Part shown: piece after piece, positions 33,120 through 39,830 of the stretch | Layout: every line of letters begins with the position of its first letter | Position numbering within the stretch: the stretch's first letter is position 1 | From: Chloroflexota bacterium | GTDB lineage: Bacteria; Chloroflexota; Anaerolineae; Promineifilales; Promineifilaceae | Assembly (NCBI GenBank): GCA_024275635.1 | Contig: JAJRYT010000119.1 | Coordinates: 1 to 39,830, forward strand | Direction: 5' to 3' | Length of the DNA: 39,830 bases | Position numbers and translations under genes: made by a program | Notes under the pieces: model-generated | The model's input: only the letters and a program-made list of their open reading frames with translations | The model's database searches: none | Told to the model about the DNA's origin: nothing

Positions 33120-33173
33120 GCAATCACTTCCTCGCAGCGCAAAACGATTTTCGTATTTTGAGCGTAAACCGCT

Positions 33174-33494
33174 TTAAGCTATCCCCTCTATTCTTGTGCT
33201 GGTTTGCGTACCGCCTGGTTTGTGCGTCATAATTACGGCGAGTTCTGCCTCGCTGACCTCGGTTAAGAGGGTTTGATTCAGCAGGCGGGCATCCTTGGTT
33301 ATTTTATCCCAACAAGCTAATTGCTCGCATACATACGCGCCACGCCCATTTTGCTTTCCAGTTAAATCAACAATCACGCCATTGTCCGGCGTCCGCACAA
33401 TCCGCGTCAGTTGTCGTTTGTCACGCTTCTGACGGCAAACAATACAGGTCCGTTGGGGTATGTGTTTTGGCCGTAGGCGTTTTTTTTGACCCAT
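33174..33494 (-). CDS. ylxR: YlxR (DUF448) RNA-binding protein
   Basis: The 106-residue protein shows IPQRTCIVCRQKRDKRQLTRIVR, GKQNGRGAYVCEQLACWDKI, the conserved pattern of the nucleic-acid-binding YlxR family with the GRGAY motif. It is always found between nusA and infB and has been linked to RNase P and translation, though its role is not fully established. If the nusA frame continues past its TAA, the nusA end would lie 14 bases before this start. Confidence 0.93.
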   Translation of the reverse strand: MGQKKRLRPKHIPQRTCIVCRQKRDKRQLTRIVRTPDNGVIVDLTGKQNGRGAYVCEQLACWDKITKDARLLNQTLLTEVSEAELAVIMTHKPGGTQTSTRIEGIA

Positions 33495-33508
33495 TTCGCT
33501 GCCAGCGG

Positions 33509-33658
33509 TTACAAATCGTCTGTATCAAACTCTTCCCAATCAGGACGTCCCCGGCGCTTGCGCTTGCGCTTGACTACAACCTCGCCAGCCTTCTCGTCAT
33601 AAACAAGTTGCTTGCTTTTGCTGCGGCGTTGTTTTTCAGCCGCAGCTTCCCGCTCTTT
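33509..33658 (-). pseudogene. Open continuation of nusA beyond an in-frame TAA
   Basis: Directly after the nusA stop (33659-33661) the same frame stays open for 49 codons and ends with TAA at 33509-33511. The deduced peptide is strongly charged: EREAAAEKQRR, then QLVYDEKAGEVVVKRKRKRR and GRPDWEEFDTDDL. It looks like a genuine basic/acidic protein tail. It has no start codon of its own. The likely reading is a nonsense mutation in an extended nusA, a readthrough stop, or a sequencing error. Confidence 0.6.
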
Positions 33659-35503
33659 TTATTCAGCGCGAGCGGGCCGGGCTATGACCACAGTTGGTTT
33701 GGGTTTTTCAGCTTTCTTTGGTTTCTCTTTGATCTGAACCAGTGGTTGTGACAGATCGTCAATTGCCGGAATGGCCGGTTCTTCTTCGACTTCGTCCGGC
33801 GATGTCTCAACGGTTGGCGTTTCTTCCACCGGTTTTTCAATATCCACTGTTTCTTTTGTTGTTTCTGCTGCCACCTCTGCCGGAGGTTCGGCCGTTTCCA
33901 CTACCGCTTCCTGAACGATTTCTTCTCCTTCAACAGAAGCAGTTTCCTCGGCCTCATCGGCGGCAACAATGTCAGCTTCTTCACCTTCTGGTTTTGGTAG
34001 TTCGTAGCCAGCGACGTACTCTTTCAATGTTTCCAGCGCTTTGTCGCCAAAGCCGCGGAAGTTCAGGAAAACCTCGTCGCCCAGGGCCAGGGTGAAGAGA
34101 ACAGCGCCGACTGTCTCGATTTCGTTATCCAACAACAGGTTGTGAATACGTCCGGGCAAATCCAGTTCATCCAATGGCAGTTCCCAGGCAATGGCGGGCA
34201 CTTGTTTTCGCGCTTCAGCGCGTTTCTGGCGTATTTCTTCATGTTTGGATGAGCGGGCCGTAATAATGTTGCCTTCGACGGCGCTTACCAGCCGGTCAAG
34301 GGTGAAGTAATCTTCAGAGGTGATGGGACGGCCGGCTGCTTTTTTGTCCAGAATCGCCTGTATCTGATCCAGAAATTTGGTATCTTTGCGCACGGCCGCA
34401 TCCACCGCCGGGTGATCCAGATGTTCCAGCGAATCCGTAGCCGATTCGATGAGACTTTTGATGTCAATCCGCCACCCAGTTAGTTTGGCCGCCAGACGCG
34501 CATTTTGCCCTTCCCGGCCAATGGCCAATGATAATTGGTCATCGGGCACAACAACGATCGCTGTTTTGCCATCATCGGGGTGATCATCCAGGAAAACGTG
34601 GGAGACCCGCGCCGGACTGAGCGCTTTGGCAATAAATGTTTTTTGGTCCGGATTCCATTCAATGACATCGATCTTCTCGTCATTGAGTTCACGAACAATA
34701 CTCTGGATACGCACGCCGCGCATACCGACACAGGCGCCCACGGGATCAACGCCCGGCTGTAGAGCCATAACGGCCACTTTGGAACGCTGCCCGGCCTCGC
34801 GGGCAATGCTTTTTAAGTCCACCTGCCCGTTATAAATTTCCGGCACTTCTAATTCCAGCAAACGGCGCAGCAAATTACGATGATTACGGCTGACAAAAAT
34901 CTGCGGCCCGCGGCTAGTGCGACGTACTTCCAGCACATACACGCGAATTTTATCATGGGCGCGGTAACGCTCGCCACGAACCTGCTGGCTTTTGGGCAAC
35001 GTCGCTTCTGTGCGTCCCAGACCAATCGTGATGTGCTGTCCGCTAATGCTTTGCACTATTCCATTGACTAACTCGCCTTCACGGCCGGAAAAATCTTCGT
35101 AAAGTTGTTCTCGTTCGGCCTCGCGCACACGCTGCAGGAGGACCTGTTTGGCGGTTTGGGCCGCAATACGGCCGAAACTGGCCGTTGTGCTATCTACCAG
35201 CGCCAGATCGCCAAGTTGGGGATCGCCGTTTTCGGAAGCAGGGTGTAATAATTGGCGGACGTTTTCTAACAACACTTCGGTTCGATTATCTACAATGGTT
35301 TCTACAACCTCTTTTTCGGCGTAGATCGTTGGTTCACCGGTCCGCGCGTCAATCTCGGCAACAACCTCCTGAAGATTGCTGACATTCATATCCCGACGAT
35401 AGGCTGAAACCAGGGCTGTTTTGAGCGCGTCAAAGACATCGTCTTTAGACAATCCACGTGATTCACATATTTCGTTAAAGGCTAGAATAAATTCGCTTTT
35501 CAT
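33659..35503 (-). CDS. nusA: Transcription termination/antitermination factor NusA
   Basis: The 614-residue protein has the NusA N-terminal domain (residues 1-125), an S1 domain (about 135-200), two KH domains with [16 protein letters not shown] and [18 protein letters not shown], then an acidic C-terminal region and a helix-hairpin-helix-like segment [16 protein letters not shown]...[15 protein letters not shown]. The last 100 residues are Glu/Val/Pro-rich. It ends ARPARAE-stop, but the frame stays open for 49 more codons. GGAG precedes ATG 35503. No rimP is upstream; a promoter and leader terminator are. Confidence 0.97.
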   Translation of the reverse strand: MKSEFILAFNEICESRGLSKDDVFDALKTALVSAYRRDMNVSNLQEVVAEIDARTGEPTIYAEKEVVETIVDNRTEVLLENVRQLLHPASENGDPQLGDLALVDSTTASFGRIAAQTAKQVLLQRVREAEREQLYEDFSGREGELVNGIVQSISGQHITIGLGRTEATLPKSQQVRGERYRAHDKIRVYVLEVRRTSRGPQIFVSRNHRNLLRRLLELEVPEIYNGQVDLKSIAREAGQRSKVAVMALQPGVDPVGACVGMRGVRIQSIVRELNDEKIDVIEWNPDQKTFIAKALSPARVSHVFLDDHPDDGKTAIVVVPDDQLSLAIGREGQNARLAAKLTGWRIDIKSLIESATDSLEHLDHPAVDAAVRKDTKFLDQIQAILDKKAAGRPITSEDYFTLDRLVSAVEGNIITARSSKHEEIRQKRAEARKQVPAIAWELPLDELDLPGRIHNLLLDNEIETVGAVLFTLALGDEVFLNFRGFGDKALETLKEYVAGYELPKPEGEEADIVAADEAEETASVEGEEIVQEAVVETAEPPAEVAAETTKETVDIEKPVEETPTVETSPDEVEEEPAIPAIDDLSQPLVQIKEKPKKAEKPKPTVVIARPARAE

Positions 35504-35541
35504 TCAAGCAACTCCGCACGTTTATTTACTATAGAAAACAA

Positions 35542-35564
35542 AAAAGTGGGAAAGGCCCACTTTT
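35542..35564 (-). terminator. Leader terminator (possible attenuator) before nusA
   Basis: On the minus strand a perfect 9-bp stem AAAAGTGGG/CCCACTTTT with a 5-base loop is followed by further T (TTGTTTT), a classic rho-independent terminator. It sits between the promoter at 35599-35627 and the nusA start at 35503, about 40 bases before the ATG. It could attenuate the operon, with NusA itself as the obvious regulator. Confidence 0.75.
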
Positions 35565-35598
35565 CGCACAAACGTATCCAATAAGATGATCTGAGAAA

Positions 35599-35627
35599 AT
35601 TATAGCACGGCCTGATTTTGCAAGCAA
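35599..35627 (-). promoter_or_regulatory. Promoter of the nusA operon
   Basis: On the minus strand TTGCTT (35627-35622) and TATAAT (35604-35599) are separated by 17 bases. The transcription start near 35592 gives a 90-base leader that contains the terminator-like hairpin. This is a good sigma-70-type match. Confidence 0.7.
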
Positions 35628-35643
35628 GGTGTGGTGGGGGGGG

Positions 35644-35823
35644 CTACGAACAAGTTGGCAACGCCTTTAGATTTGGCAACGCCTTTGGGTTTGGCAACGC
35701 CTTTGGGTTTGGCAACGCCTTTGGGTTTGGCAACGCCAAACCCCTACATCAGGCCGCAATGGTAGGGGCATGGCGCGGCCATGCCCAGCGGCGTTGCCAA
35801 CATGTTTGATAACTTGGTCGTAG
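35644..35823. repeat. Composite repeat: 18-bp tandem units inside nested inverted repeats
   Basis: Four 18-bp units of GGCAACGCCTTTGGGTTT (35657-35728, the first with AGA in place of GGG) and a partial fifth are followed by a 9-bp hairpin, GGGCATGGC/GCCATGCCC (35766-35786). The block is bounded by a perfect 12-bp inverted repeat, GTTGGCAACGCC (35654-35665) and GGCGTTGCCAAC (35790-35801), and an outer 13-bp pair with one mismatch (35644-35656, 35811-35823). It sits in the 435-base gap between nusA and the ABC permease, which holds no gene. Confidence 0.9.
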
Positions 35824-35938
35824 ACCTTGTGTGATTTACCAAACTGCATTACGAATCTAATGCACAAGTATTTCCGCCGACGTGTACTAGCCGTTTGTGT
35901 CTATGATTCCTGATGATTCTTTTATGGTCCTGTGGTGG

Positions 35939-36772
35939 TTATAAATCACGGCGAGAAAAGCTGATAAGGGCGAGCGCCAACAGGGCAACAAGATAAAAGA
36001 TGGCATAGCCGATCATCAGGTTGCTGGGCTGGGAGGCGATGGCGAATGGGCCTATGTTGAAGGCAGGGTTGGCCAGTCCTGGCTCCAGGAGGGAGAGGGC
36101 TTTTTTCCACAAGATTTCACTGGGCATGATGAGGCTGGTGGCGATGCCGATGTCTACGGCCGTTTCATTGCGCAGTAACGCCCCAATCTGTTCTACCCAG
36201 CCGCCGATAAAGGCAATACCGTACATCATGAAGGCCATCACGCCGTTGGACAAGGTGGAGAGCCGGGCGCCGCCGGCAATGGTCAGGGAAAGGATGACCC
36301 AGCCTTGCAGCGCCATCAAGCCCATCCCGGCCCACAGGTTGTTGACGGTGACGCCGGAGCGCAGGTAGACGATGAGTAGAACGCCGCCGGTGAGCAGCAG
36401 GCTGTAAACGAGGAGCAAAGCGGCAAATCCCAGCCATTTTCCCAGGATGATCTCCCAGCGGCGGACGGGTTTGGTCAGGATGGCCTCGATGGTGTGGGAC
36501 TCTATTTCACCGGAAACGGCCGTTACCGAAATCAACACAGCAATGACAACGATCAAGAAGTTGATGGCGTACAATCCGGCCGTCAGCAGCACGCCGACAA
36601 CCAGATTGCGTTCGTTTGAATCGGTAACGTGTTTGCTGACATCCAGATAGATATAATGAAAGCCCAGGCCAAAAACGACCAGGAAGCCCAGCCCCATGAG
36701 CAAGGTCATCCACAAAATGCGGCGGCGCTGGGTTTCACGGATGGTTAGTTCGGCAATGATGAGAGTGGTCAT
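35939..36772 (-). CDS. ABC-2 type transporter permease
   Basis: The 277-residue membrane protein has six hydrophobic segments and the ABC-2 pattern: SVTAVSGEIESHTIEAILTKPVRRWEIILGKWLG near residues 82-115. This coupling region follows the second helix. It pairs with the ATPase encoded just upstream on the same strand. Substrate is unknown; exporters of this class handle lipids, antibiotics or polysaccharides. No ribosome-binding site is visible: TGACTAT octamer repeats abut the ATG. Confidence 0.9.
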   Translation of the reverse strand: MTTLIIAELTIRETQRRRILWMTLLMGLGFLVVFGLGFHYIYLDVSKHVTDSNERNLVVGVLLTAGLYAINFLIVVIAVLISVTAVSGEIESHTIEAILTKPVRRWEIILGKWLGFAALLLVYSLLLTGGVLLIVYLRSGVTVNNLWAGMGLMALQGWVILSLTIAGGARLSTLSNGVMAFMMYGIAFIGGWVEQIGALLRNETAVDIGIATSLIMPSEILWKKALSLLEPGLANPAFNIGPFAIASQPSNLMIGYAIFYLVALLALALISFSRRDL

Positions 36773-36800
36773 ATAGTCAGATAGTCAAATAGTCAGGCGG
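36773..36800. repeat. Short ATAGTCA repeat before the permease start
   Basis: Three 8-base copies related to ATAGTCAG (ATAGTCAG, ATAGTCAA, ATAGTCAG) fill the space between the ATPase and the ATG of the permease. As with the heptamer at 17401, simple repeat DNA occupies the position where a ribosome-binding site is expected. Confidence 0.75.
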
Positions 36801-36811
36801 TTGAGTGGTTG

Positions 36812-37756
36812 TCAGGTTGTTTGTTTCTCGCTTTCGACCTCCCCGCCGACGATTTGGAGGAAGCGATCTTCCAGAGACAGGCGCTGCGGGCGGAGTTCGT
36901 AAAGGGTTTGATTGTTGTTGACAAGCCATTGGGCCAGCTCAGGGAGTTTGTTTTCATAGGGTAGGGTTAAGTGGATACGGCCGTTTCCCTCATCCAGCCG
37001 CACCCCCTCGCCAAACCGGACCAAGTTGGACAAAAGCTGCGGCGTTGGCTCACCCACACGCAGAATGACATCCACGCTTTCCTGCTCAAACGAAGCCAAT
37101 GAGGCGGTTTGCAAAATCACGCCTTCGCGGATGAAGGCTACCCGGTCACACGTTTGCTCTACTTCACTGAGCAGGTGGGAATTGAGGAAAACGGCCGTTC
37201 CTTCCACGCGCAGGCTGTTGATGATGTCGCGCACTAGGCGGCGGCCCAGCGGATCCAGACCCGATGTCGGCTCGTCCAGAAATACCAGTTCGGGGTCGTT
37301 AAGCAGCGCCTGGGCCAGCCCGATGCGCTGCAACATCCCTTTGGAAAAGGCATGGAGCTTGGTGGCGGCCCGGTCGGCCAGCCCCACCAGTTCCAGCAAA
37401 TCAGGGATAACGGCCGTTCGCGCCGACTTGCTCATGCCAAATAAACGGCCGTGTAAATCCAAAAACTCGGCGGCGGTCAGCCATTCATGAAAACGGAAAT
37501 GCTCCGGCAAAAAACCAACTTTGGCCCGCGTCTGCCGGTCGCCCAACGGATGGCCCAGCAAGGTGGCTGTCCCGTCGGTGGGCGCGGTCAGCCCCAACAG
37601 CATTTTGACGGAAGTTGTTTTGCCAGCTCCGTTTGGCCCCAGGAAACCAAAAATCTCCCCCCGCTTGACCTGGAGGGTGAAATCGGCAACGGCCGTTTTT
37701 TGACCAAATTCCTTGCGCAGCCCACGCGCATCAATGGCTAGATTATCTGTCGTCAA
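36812..37756 (-). CDS. ABC transporter ATP-binding protein (ABC-2 exporter type)
   Basis: The 314-residue protein shows Walker A GPNGAGKTT near residue 40, the Q-loop region GFLPEHFRFHEWLT, a divergent signature FSKGMLQR in place of LSGGQ, Walker B LVFLDEPTSGLD and the switch His in NSHLLSEVE. A C-terminal region of about 80 residues is typical of CcmA/DrrA-like exporters. Start is probably TTG 37756, with AGGGG seven bases upstream; longer frames run into GATTGATGATT repeat DNA and have no ATG. It forms an exporter with the permease downstream. Confidence 0.92.
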   Translation of the reverse strand: MTTDNLAIDARGLRKEFGQKTAVADFTLQVKRGEIFGFLGPNGAGKTTSVKMLLGLTAPTDGTATLLGHPLGDRQTRAKVGFLPEHFRFHEWLTAAEFLDLHGRLFGMSKSARTAVIPDLLELVGLADRAATKLHAFSKGMLQRIGLAQALLNDPELVFLDEPTSGLDPLGRRLVRDIINSLRVEGTAVFLNSHLLSEVEQTCDRVAFIREGVILQTASLASFEQESVDVILRVGEPTPQLLSNLVRFGEGVRLDEGNGRIHLTLPYENKLPELAQWLVNNNQTLYELRPQRLSLEDRFLQIVGGEVESEKQTT

Positions 37757-37774
37757 AATTATCCCCTGGCTGAA

Positions 37775-37853
37775 ATGATTAAAGATTGATGATTGATGAT
37801 TAACCAACGGTATCAGCGCCTGGTCGAATCATCAATCATCGATCATTTATCGC
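37775..37853. repeat. Hairpin of GATTGATGATT units
   Basis: AATGATTAAAGATTGATGATTGATGATT on the left and AATCATCAATCATCGATCATT on the right are imperfect reverse complements around a loop of about 30 bases. It lies between the ABC ATPase start and the anti-sigma-like gene. Confidence 0.75.
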
Positions 37854-38845
37854 AGCGTCCCGGCCAACGATACCAAATCTTCCGTACCCATACCTGGCCC
37901 CAGGAGCAGGTAAACCACGCCATCCTTTTGCCAGAACGAGGCGCTGCCCTCGCCGCTTAGGCTGTTCAATACCAGGCCGCTTACCCCATCTACTGTCACC
38001 TCGTTAAATGAGGCAAAATCTTGCGGGATTGGCAGCAACACCGTGCTTGTCCAATCAATGCTGCGCGCCAGACGGTATGCTTCATCTTCATTGAGTCCCA
38101 GCACCTGCAGCAGCGCCTCGCCCAGCACGGTGGGGTCAACATCGTCAGGATATTCTACCACCGGGCTGGCGGTTTGCATTAACATGGTTCCATCGGCCCA
38201 CTGCTGCTGGATGCCGGCGAAAACAGTCACGTCTACCTGAGCGCCGTCCAGGCTGTCGGGCAAGAGCAGGGGATCGGCGCCGGTTGCGGCTACGATGGCG
38301 CGCGCCCCGGCCAGATCAACGGTAAGACGGCCGTTTCCCCCATCAGCTACCCAAATTTCAGCCGGCGCGCCCAGGCCGGGCAGCGTGCGTGTGTTCGTCA
38401 ACCCGGTTTGAGCTTGCGCGGCGGCCAGTGATTCAACTGGAACCAGTTCCCCTGGTTCTTCAATAATTTCCAACTCGCCGGGCGTTAGCCCTTCTTCAGC
38501 CACCCGCTGCAAAATAGCGATCTGCTCTGGTGAAATGGAAATGGCGGCAAATTTTTGCACGCGGAACATCCCCAGAAAATCACTGGCCGCAGTCCGCACC
38601 GCTGGGAAACTAAAGGCCGCGCCAAATAACAATACCAGCAGTAAAGTTACTGTTGCATAACGACGATTATTATTCATCATAAACCTCCCAAATCGAGTGA
38701 TGAGTCGATCTTCTTCCTGCCGATCTATCTCCTGGCGCACACGGGCCAACATTTGACCGGCCGGATGCGGCGCTTCCGCTGCTGTCGGCTCTAAAATTGA
38801 TAGTTGATTGAGCGCGTTTCTGATTTCTTTCTCTTGTTGGGTCAT
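37847..38845 (-). CDS. Membrane-anchored anti-sigma-factor-like protein
   Basis: The 332-residue protein has a cytoplasmic N-terminal region (1-60) with coiled-coil-like heptads, a membrane helix at about 63-80 (YATVTLLLVLLFGAAFSF), and an external domain (90-332) rich in short beta segments. It follows an ECF sigma gene at 53 bases, as anti-sigma factors do, though the Zn-binding ASD motif HxxxCxxC is absent. The external part ends GMGTEDLVSLAGTLR, similar to DUF4367-like domains. GGGAG precedes ATG 38845. Confidence 0.75.
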   Translation of the reverse strand: MTQQEKEIRNALNQLSILEPTAAEAPHPAGQMLARVRQEIDRQEEDRLITRFGRFMMNNNRRYATVTLLLVLLFGAAFSFPAVRTAASDFLGMFRVQKFAAISISPEQIAILQRVAEEGLTPGELEIIEEPGELVPVESLAAAQAQTGLTNTRTLPGLGAPAEIWVADGGNGRLTVDLAGARAIVAATGADPLLLPDSLDGAQVDVTVFAGIQQQWADGTMLMQTASPVVEYPDDVDPTVLGEALLQVLGLNEDEAYRLARSIDWTSTVLLPIPQDFASFNEVTVDGVSGLVLNSLSGEGSASFWQKDGVVYLLLGPGMGTEDLVSLAGTLR

Positions 38846-38859
38846 CTTCTTTCTCCCGG

Positions 38860-38910
38860 GAAATGATTTAAGATTGATAATTCTCCAATCATCAATCTTC
38901 AATCTTCAAT
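38860..38910. repeat. GATTGA/TCAATC repeat hairpin overlapping sigma-factor 3' end
   Basis: TTAAGATTGATAATT is followed by AATCATCAATCTTCAATCTTCAATTCC, giving partial inverted complementarity between the sigma gene end and its downstream neighbour. It is another member of the GATTGA family. Confidence 0.55.
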
Positions 38911-39495
38911 TCCTTCAGCCTCGTATGCCTCGCGGAAGGCTTTGGCGGCGCGGACCAACAAGGTTCCCACTGAACCAGGGGCCACATCGCAAGCAGCGGC
39001 ACATTCGGCGTAGCTAAACGCCATTTGCCGCATGAGGAGCAGTTGAACCTGGCGTGGTTTGAGTTGGGCGAGGGCGGTGCGAACGGCCGTTTTCATCTCC
39101 TGCTGCTCCACTTCCTTCTCGGCAGCGGGGCTGCCCTGCGGGTCGGGAACCAGGACGGTGTTGCGCTGCCAACGGCGTTGGCGGCCGCGAATCGCGTTGT
39201 AGCCCATATTTGTCGCCACCCGGTAGAGCCAGGCGCTGACGTTGTGTTCTCGGTTACGGGCGAACAGCTTTTTGCGGAAAGCGTGATTGTACAGTTGCAA
39301 AAAAACCTCTTGCGCCAGGTCTTCCGCTTCGGCCCGGTTGCCGACCAATCGAAACAGCAGCCCATATACCCGATCATAATGCTGGTGAAAGGCCGCCTCA
39401 AATGAGGCCGCATCCCCCTGGCCGATACGTTCCAGCAGCAGGTTGTCTGTCAATGTGGTCAATGTGTCTCCTCTGCGTTCCTCAGATTTGCTCAA
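38899..39495 (-). CDS. RNA polymerase sigma-70 factor, ECF type
   Basis: The 198-residue protein has region 2 with AEDLAQEVFLQLY and SAWLYRVATNMGYNAIRGRQRR, and region 4 with LKPRQVQLLLMRQMAFSYAECAAACDVAPGSVGTLLVRAAKAFREAY. This is the ECF sigma layout, without regions 1 and 3. It probably controls its own operon with the anti-sigma-like protein and ABC exporter. No ATG is available: TTG 39495 has AGGGGGGT upstream, while TTG 39462 has AGAGGAGA and is an equally good choice. Confidence 0.92.
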   Translation of the reverse strand: MSKSEERRGDTLTTLTDNLLLERIGQGDAASFEAAFHQHYDRVYGLLFRLVGNRAEAEDLAQEVFLQLYNHAFRKKLFARNREHNVSAWLYRVATNMGYNAIRGRQRRWQRNTVLVPDPQGSPAAEKEVEQQEMKTAVRTALAQLKPRQVQLLLMRQMAFSYAECAAACDVAPGSVGTLLVRAAKAFREAYEAEGIED

Positions 39496-39599
39496 TTCAC
39501 CCCCCTAAACACCGGTCGTTTCATATTTGTGACAGGCAAGCCATTCACCATCCATCATACTCGGTTTGTCCGCAAAATGTGCGTTATGGGCGTTAAATT

Positions 39600-39830
39600 T
39601 TGGGTTCTTTGGGAATTCAAGGGGTACACCCATATATGGTGATAAGGTAAAATGGATGTTTTTACAAACGGAGTAAGAACAATGCCCACAGCTACACCGG
39701 CCACAATCAGTTTTCCCTTGGATATTCCTCAAGTTGATGTGCTTGCCACCAAGCAAACACGGGATGGTAAATTCATCATTACGGTTGAAAGTCGCCGCGA
39801 AACAACCCAATGCGGCATATGCAAAAAAGA
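39600..39830 (+). mobile_element. Left end of a probable ISL3-family insertion sequence (cut by window)
   Basis: The end of the window appears to be the left part of an insertion sequence. A candidate terminal repeat begins near GGGTTCTTTGGG at about 39602 and is followed by an AT-rich leader and a transposase start at 39682. The right end lies outside the window, so the inverted repeat and the target duplication cannot be confirmed. Confidence 0.5.
39682..39830 (+). CDS. Transposase N-terminal fragment, ISL3-like (partial)
   Basis: ATG 39682 is preceded by GGAG nine bases upstream. The 49 visible codons contain FPLDIPQVDVLATKQT, then DGKFIITVESRR and the beginning of a zinc-ribbon CGICKK. 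This matches the N-terminal layout of ISL3 transposases: a short strand region with an L-x-V-x-S-type motif, then a CxxC zinc site before the helix-turn-helix. The gene continues beyond 39830, so the DDE domain is not visible. Confidence 0.65.
   Translation, partial: MPTATPATISFPLDIPQVDVLATKQTRDGKFIITVESRRETTQCGICKK

Larger units (their letters stand above)
1318..39090. repeat. Dispersed iterated palindrome ACGGCCGT (about 59 copies)
   Basis: The octamer occurs at, among others, 1318, 1460, 1514, 2598, 3094, 3434, 4051, 4788, 5076, 7604, 8242, 9992, 10052, 11058, 12158, 13891, 17478, 17589, 17893, 18098, 18374, 18793, 19551, 19839, 20526, 20685, 20793, 20975, 21380, 21512, 21659, 22154, 22313, 24716, 25221, 26033, 26118, 26535, 27120, 27396, 27498, 28141, 28548, 29085, 29148, 29175, 29491, 30613, 31307, 32181, 36156, 36516, 36977, 37191, 37410, 37445, 37689, 38327 and 39083. 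Flanks lean towards purines on the 5' side and pyrimidines on the 3' side (GGRAACGGCCGTTYCC). In genes it is read as TAV, NGR or RPF/RPS depending on frame. Confidence 0.95.

Noticed and set aside
35657..35737. Possible CRISPR array
   Set aside because: The 18-bp units are directly adjacent with no spacers, and no cas gene is in the window.
35618..35809. Frame with GFGNAF peptide repeats
   Set aside because: The peptide repeats simply translate the 18-bp DNA repeats; there is no ribosome-binding site, and the DNA is bounded by inverted repeats.

Overview
The window looks like a chromosome segment of a Chloroflexota bacterium, probably in the Anaerolineae/Caldilineae sphere. This rests on the gene order nusA-ylxR-infB-rbfA-DHH-truB-ribF, a Rieske/b6f-spaced cytochrome b/diheme cytochrome c oxidase module, tandem MacB-like permeases and a moderately GC-rich base composition. 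Phylum-level placement is an inference; no 16S or other decisive marker is present.

Layout. 1-1909 (+): intergenic DNA, a tRNA-Leu(CAA) with a strong promoter, and two paralogous membrane-anchored proteins. 1923-4857 (-): a receiver/TadZ-like ATPase fusion and mutL. 5000-8674 (+): an alpha/beta hydrolase, two tandem FtsX/MacB-type permeases without an ATPase, and a small membrane protein. 8745-10654 (+): a Phd/PIN toxin-antitoxin pair and a GT4 glycosyltransferase. 10724-13180 (+): argS, dcd, tRNA-Val(TAC). 13464-16759 (+): Rieske protein, cytochrome b and diheme cytochrome c, closed by terminator hairpins. 17014-19385 (+): a PTPS/QueD-like protein with altered catalytic residues, a GT4 glycosyltransferase and a SAM methyltransferase. 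These converge with a minus-strand group (22886-19382): DUF427, CDP-alcohol phosphatidyltransferase, UPF0104/LPG-synthase-like membrane protein, a small membrane protein and a rhomboid-tail-like peptide. 27580-23498 (-): histidine kinase, a secreted or anchored protein of unknown function, and a VWA lipoprotein. 35503-27773 (-): the nusA...ribF translation and RNA-processing block. 39495-35939 (-): ECF sigma factor, anti-sigma-like protein and an ABC exporter. 39682-39830 (+): the start of a probable ISL3-family transposase, cut by the window edge.

The most striking signal is not a gene. The octamer palindrome ACGGCCGT occurs about 59 times exactly by my hand count, against about one expected by chance. 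It appears in every reading frame, on both sides of gene boundaries, and once at the exact centre of a 34-bp intercistronic palindrome. It behaves like a highly iterated palindrome comparable in style to cyanobacterial HIP1 and appears to be a DNA-level feature of this genome.

The intergenic spacers are unusually rich in structured short repeats. These include a 110-bp MITE-like element with an 8-bp target duplication; four hairpins built from CACGAATT units; a spacer made only of TAATTGG heptamers running from a stop codon to the next start codon; 18-bp tandem repeats; and GATTGATGATT-type hairpins, one related sequence apparently lying inside the mutL coding region.

Other points of note are an in-frame TAA in nusA followed by 49 open codons, a probable leader attenuator before nusA, an arginyl-tRNA synthetase whose HIGH motif reads HICR, and the PTPS-like/glycosyltransferase/methyltransferase/lipid-enzyme neighbourhood, which could be an uncharacterised pterin-glycoside or glycolipid pathway.
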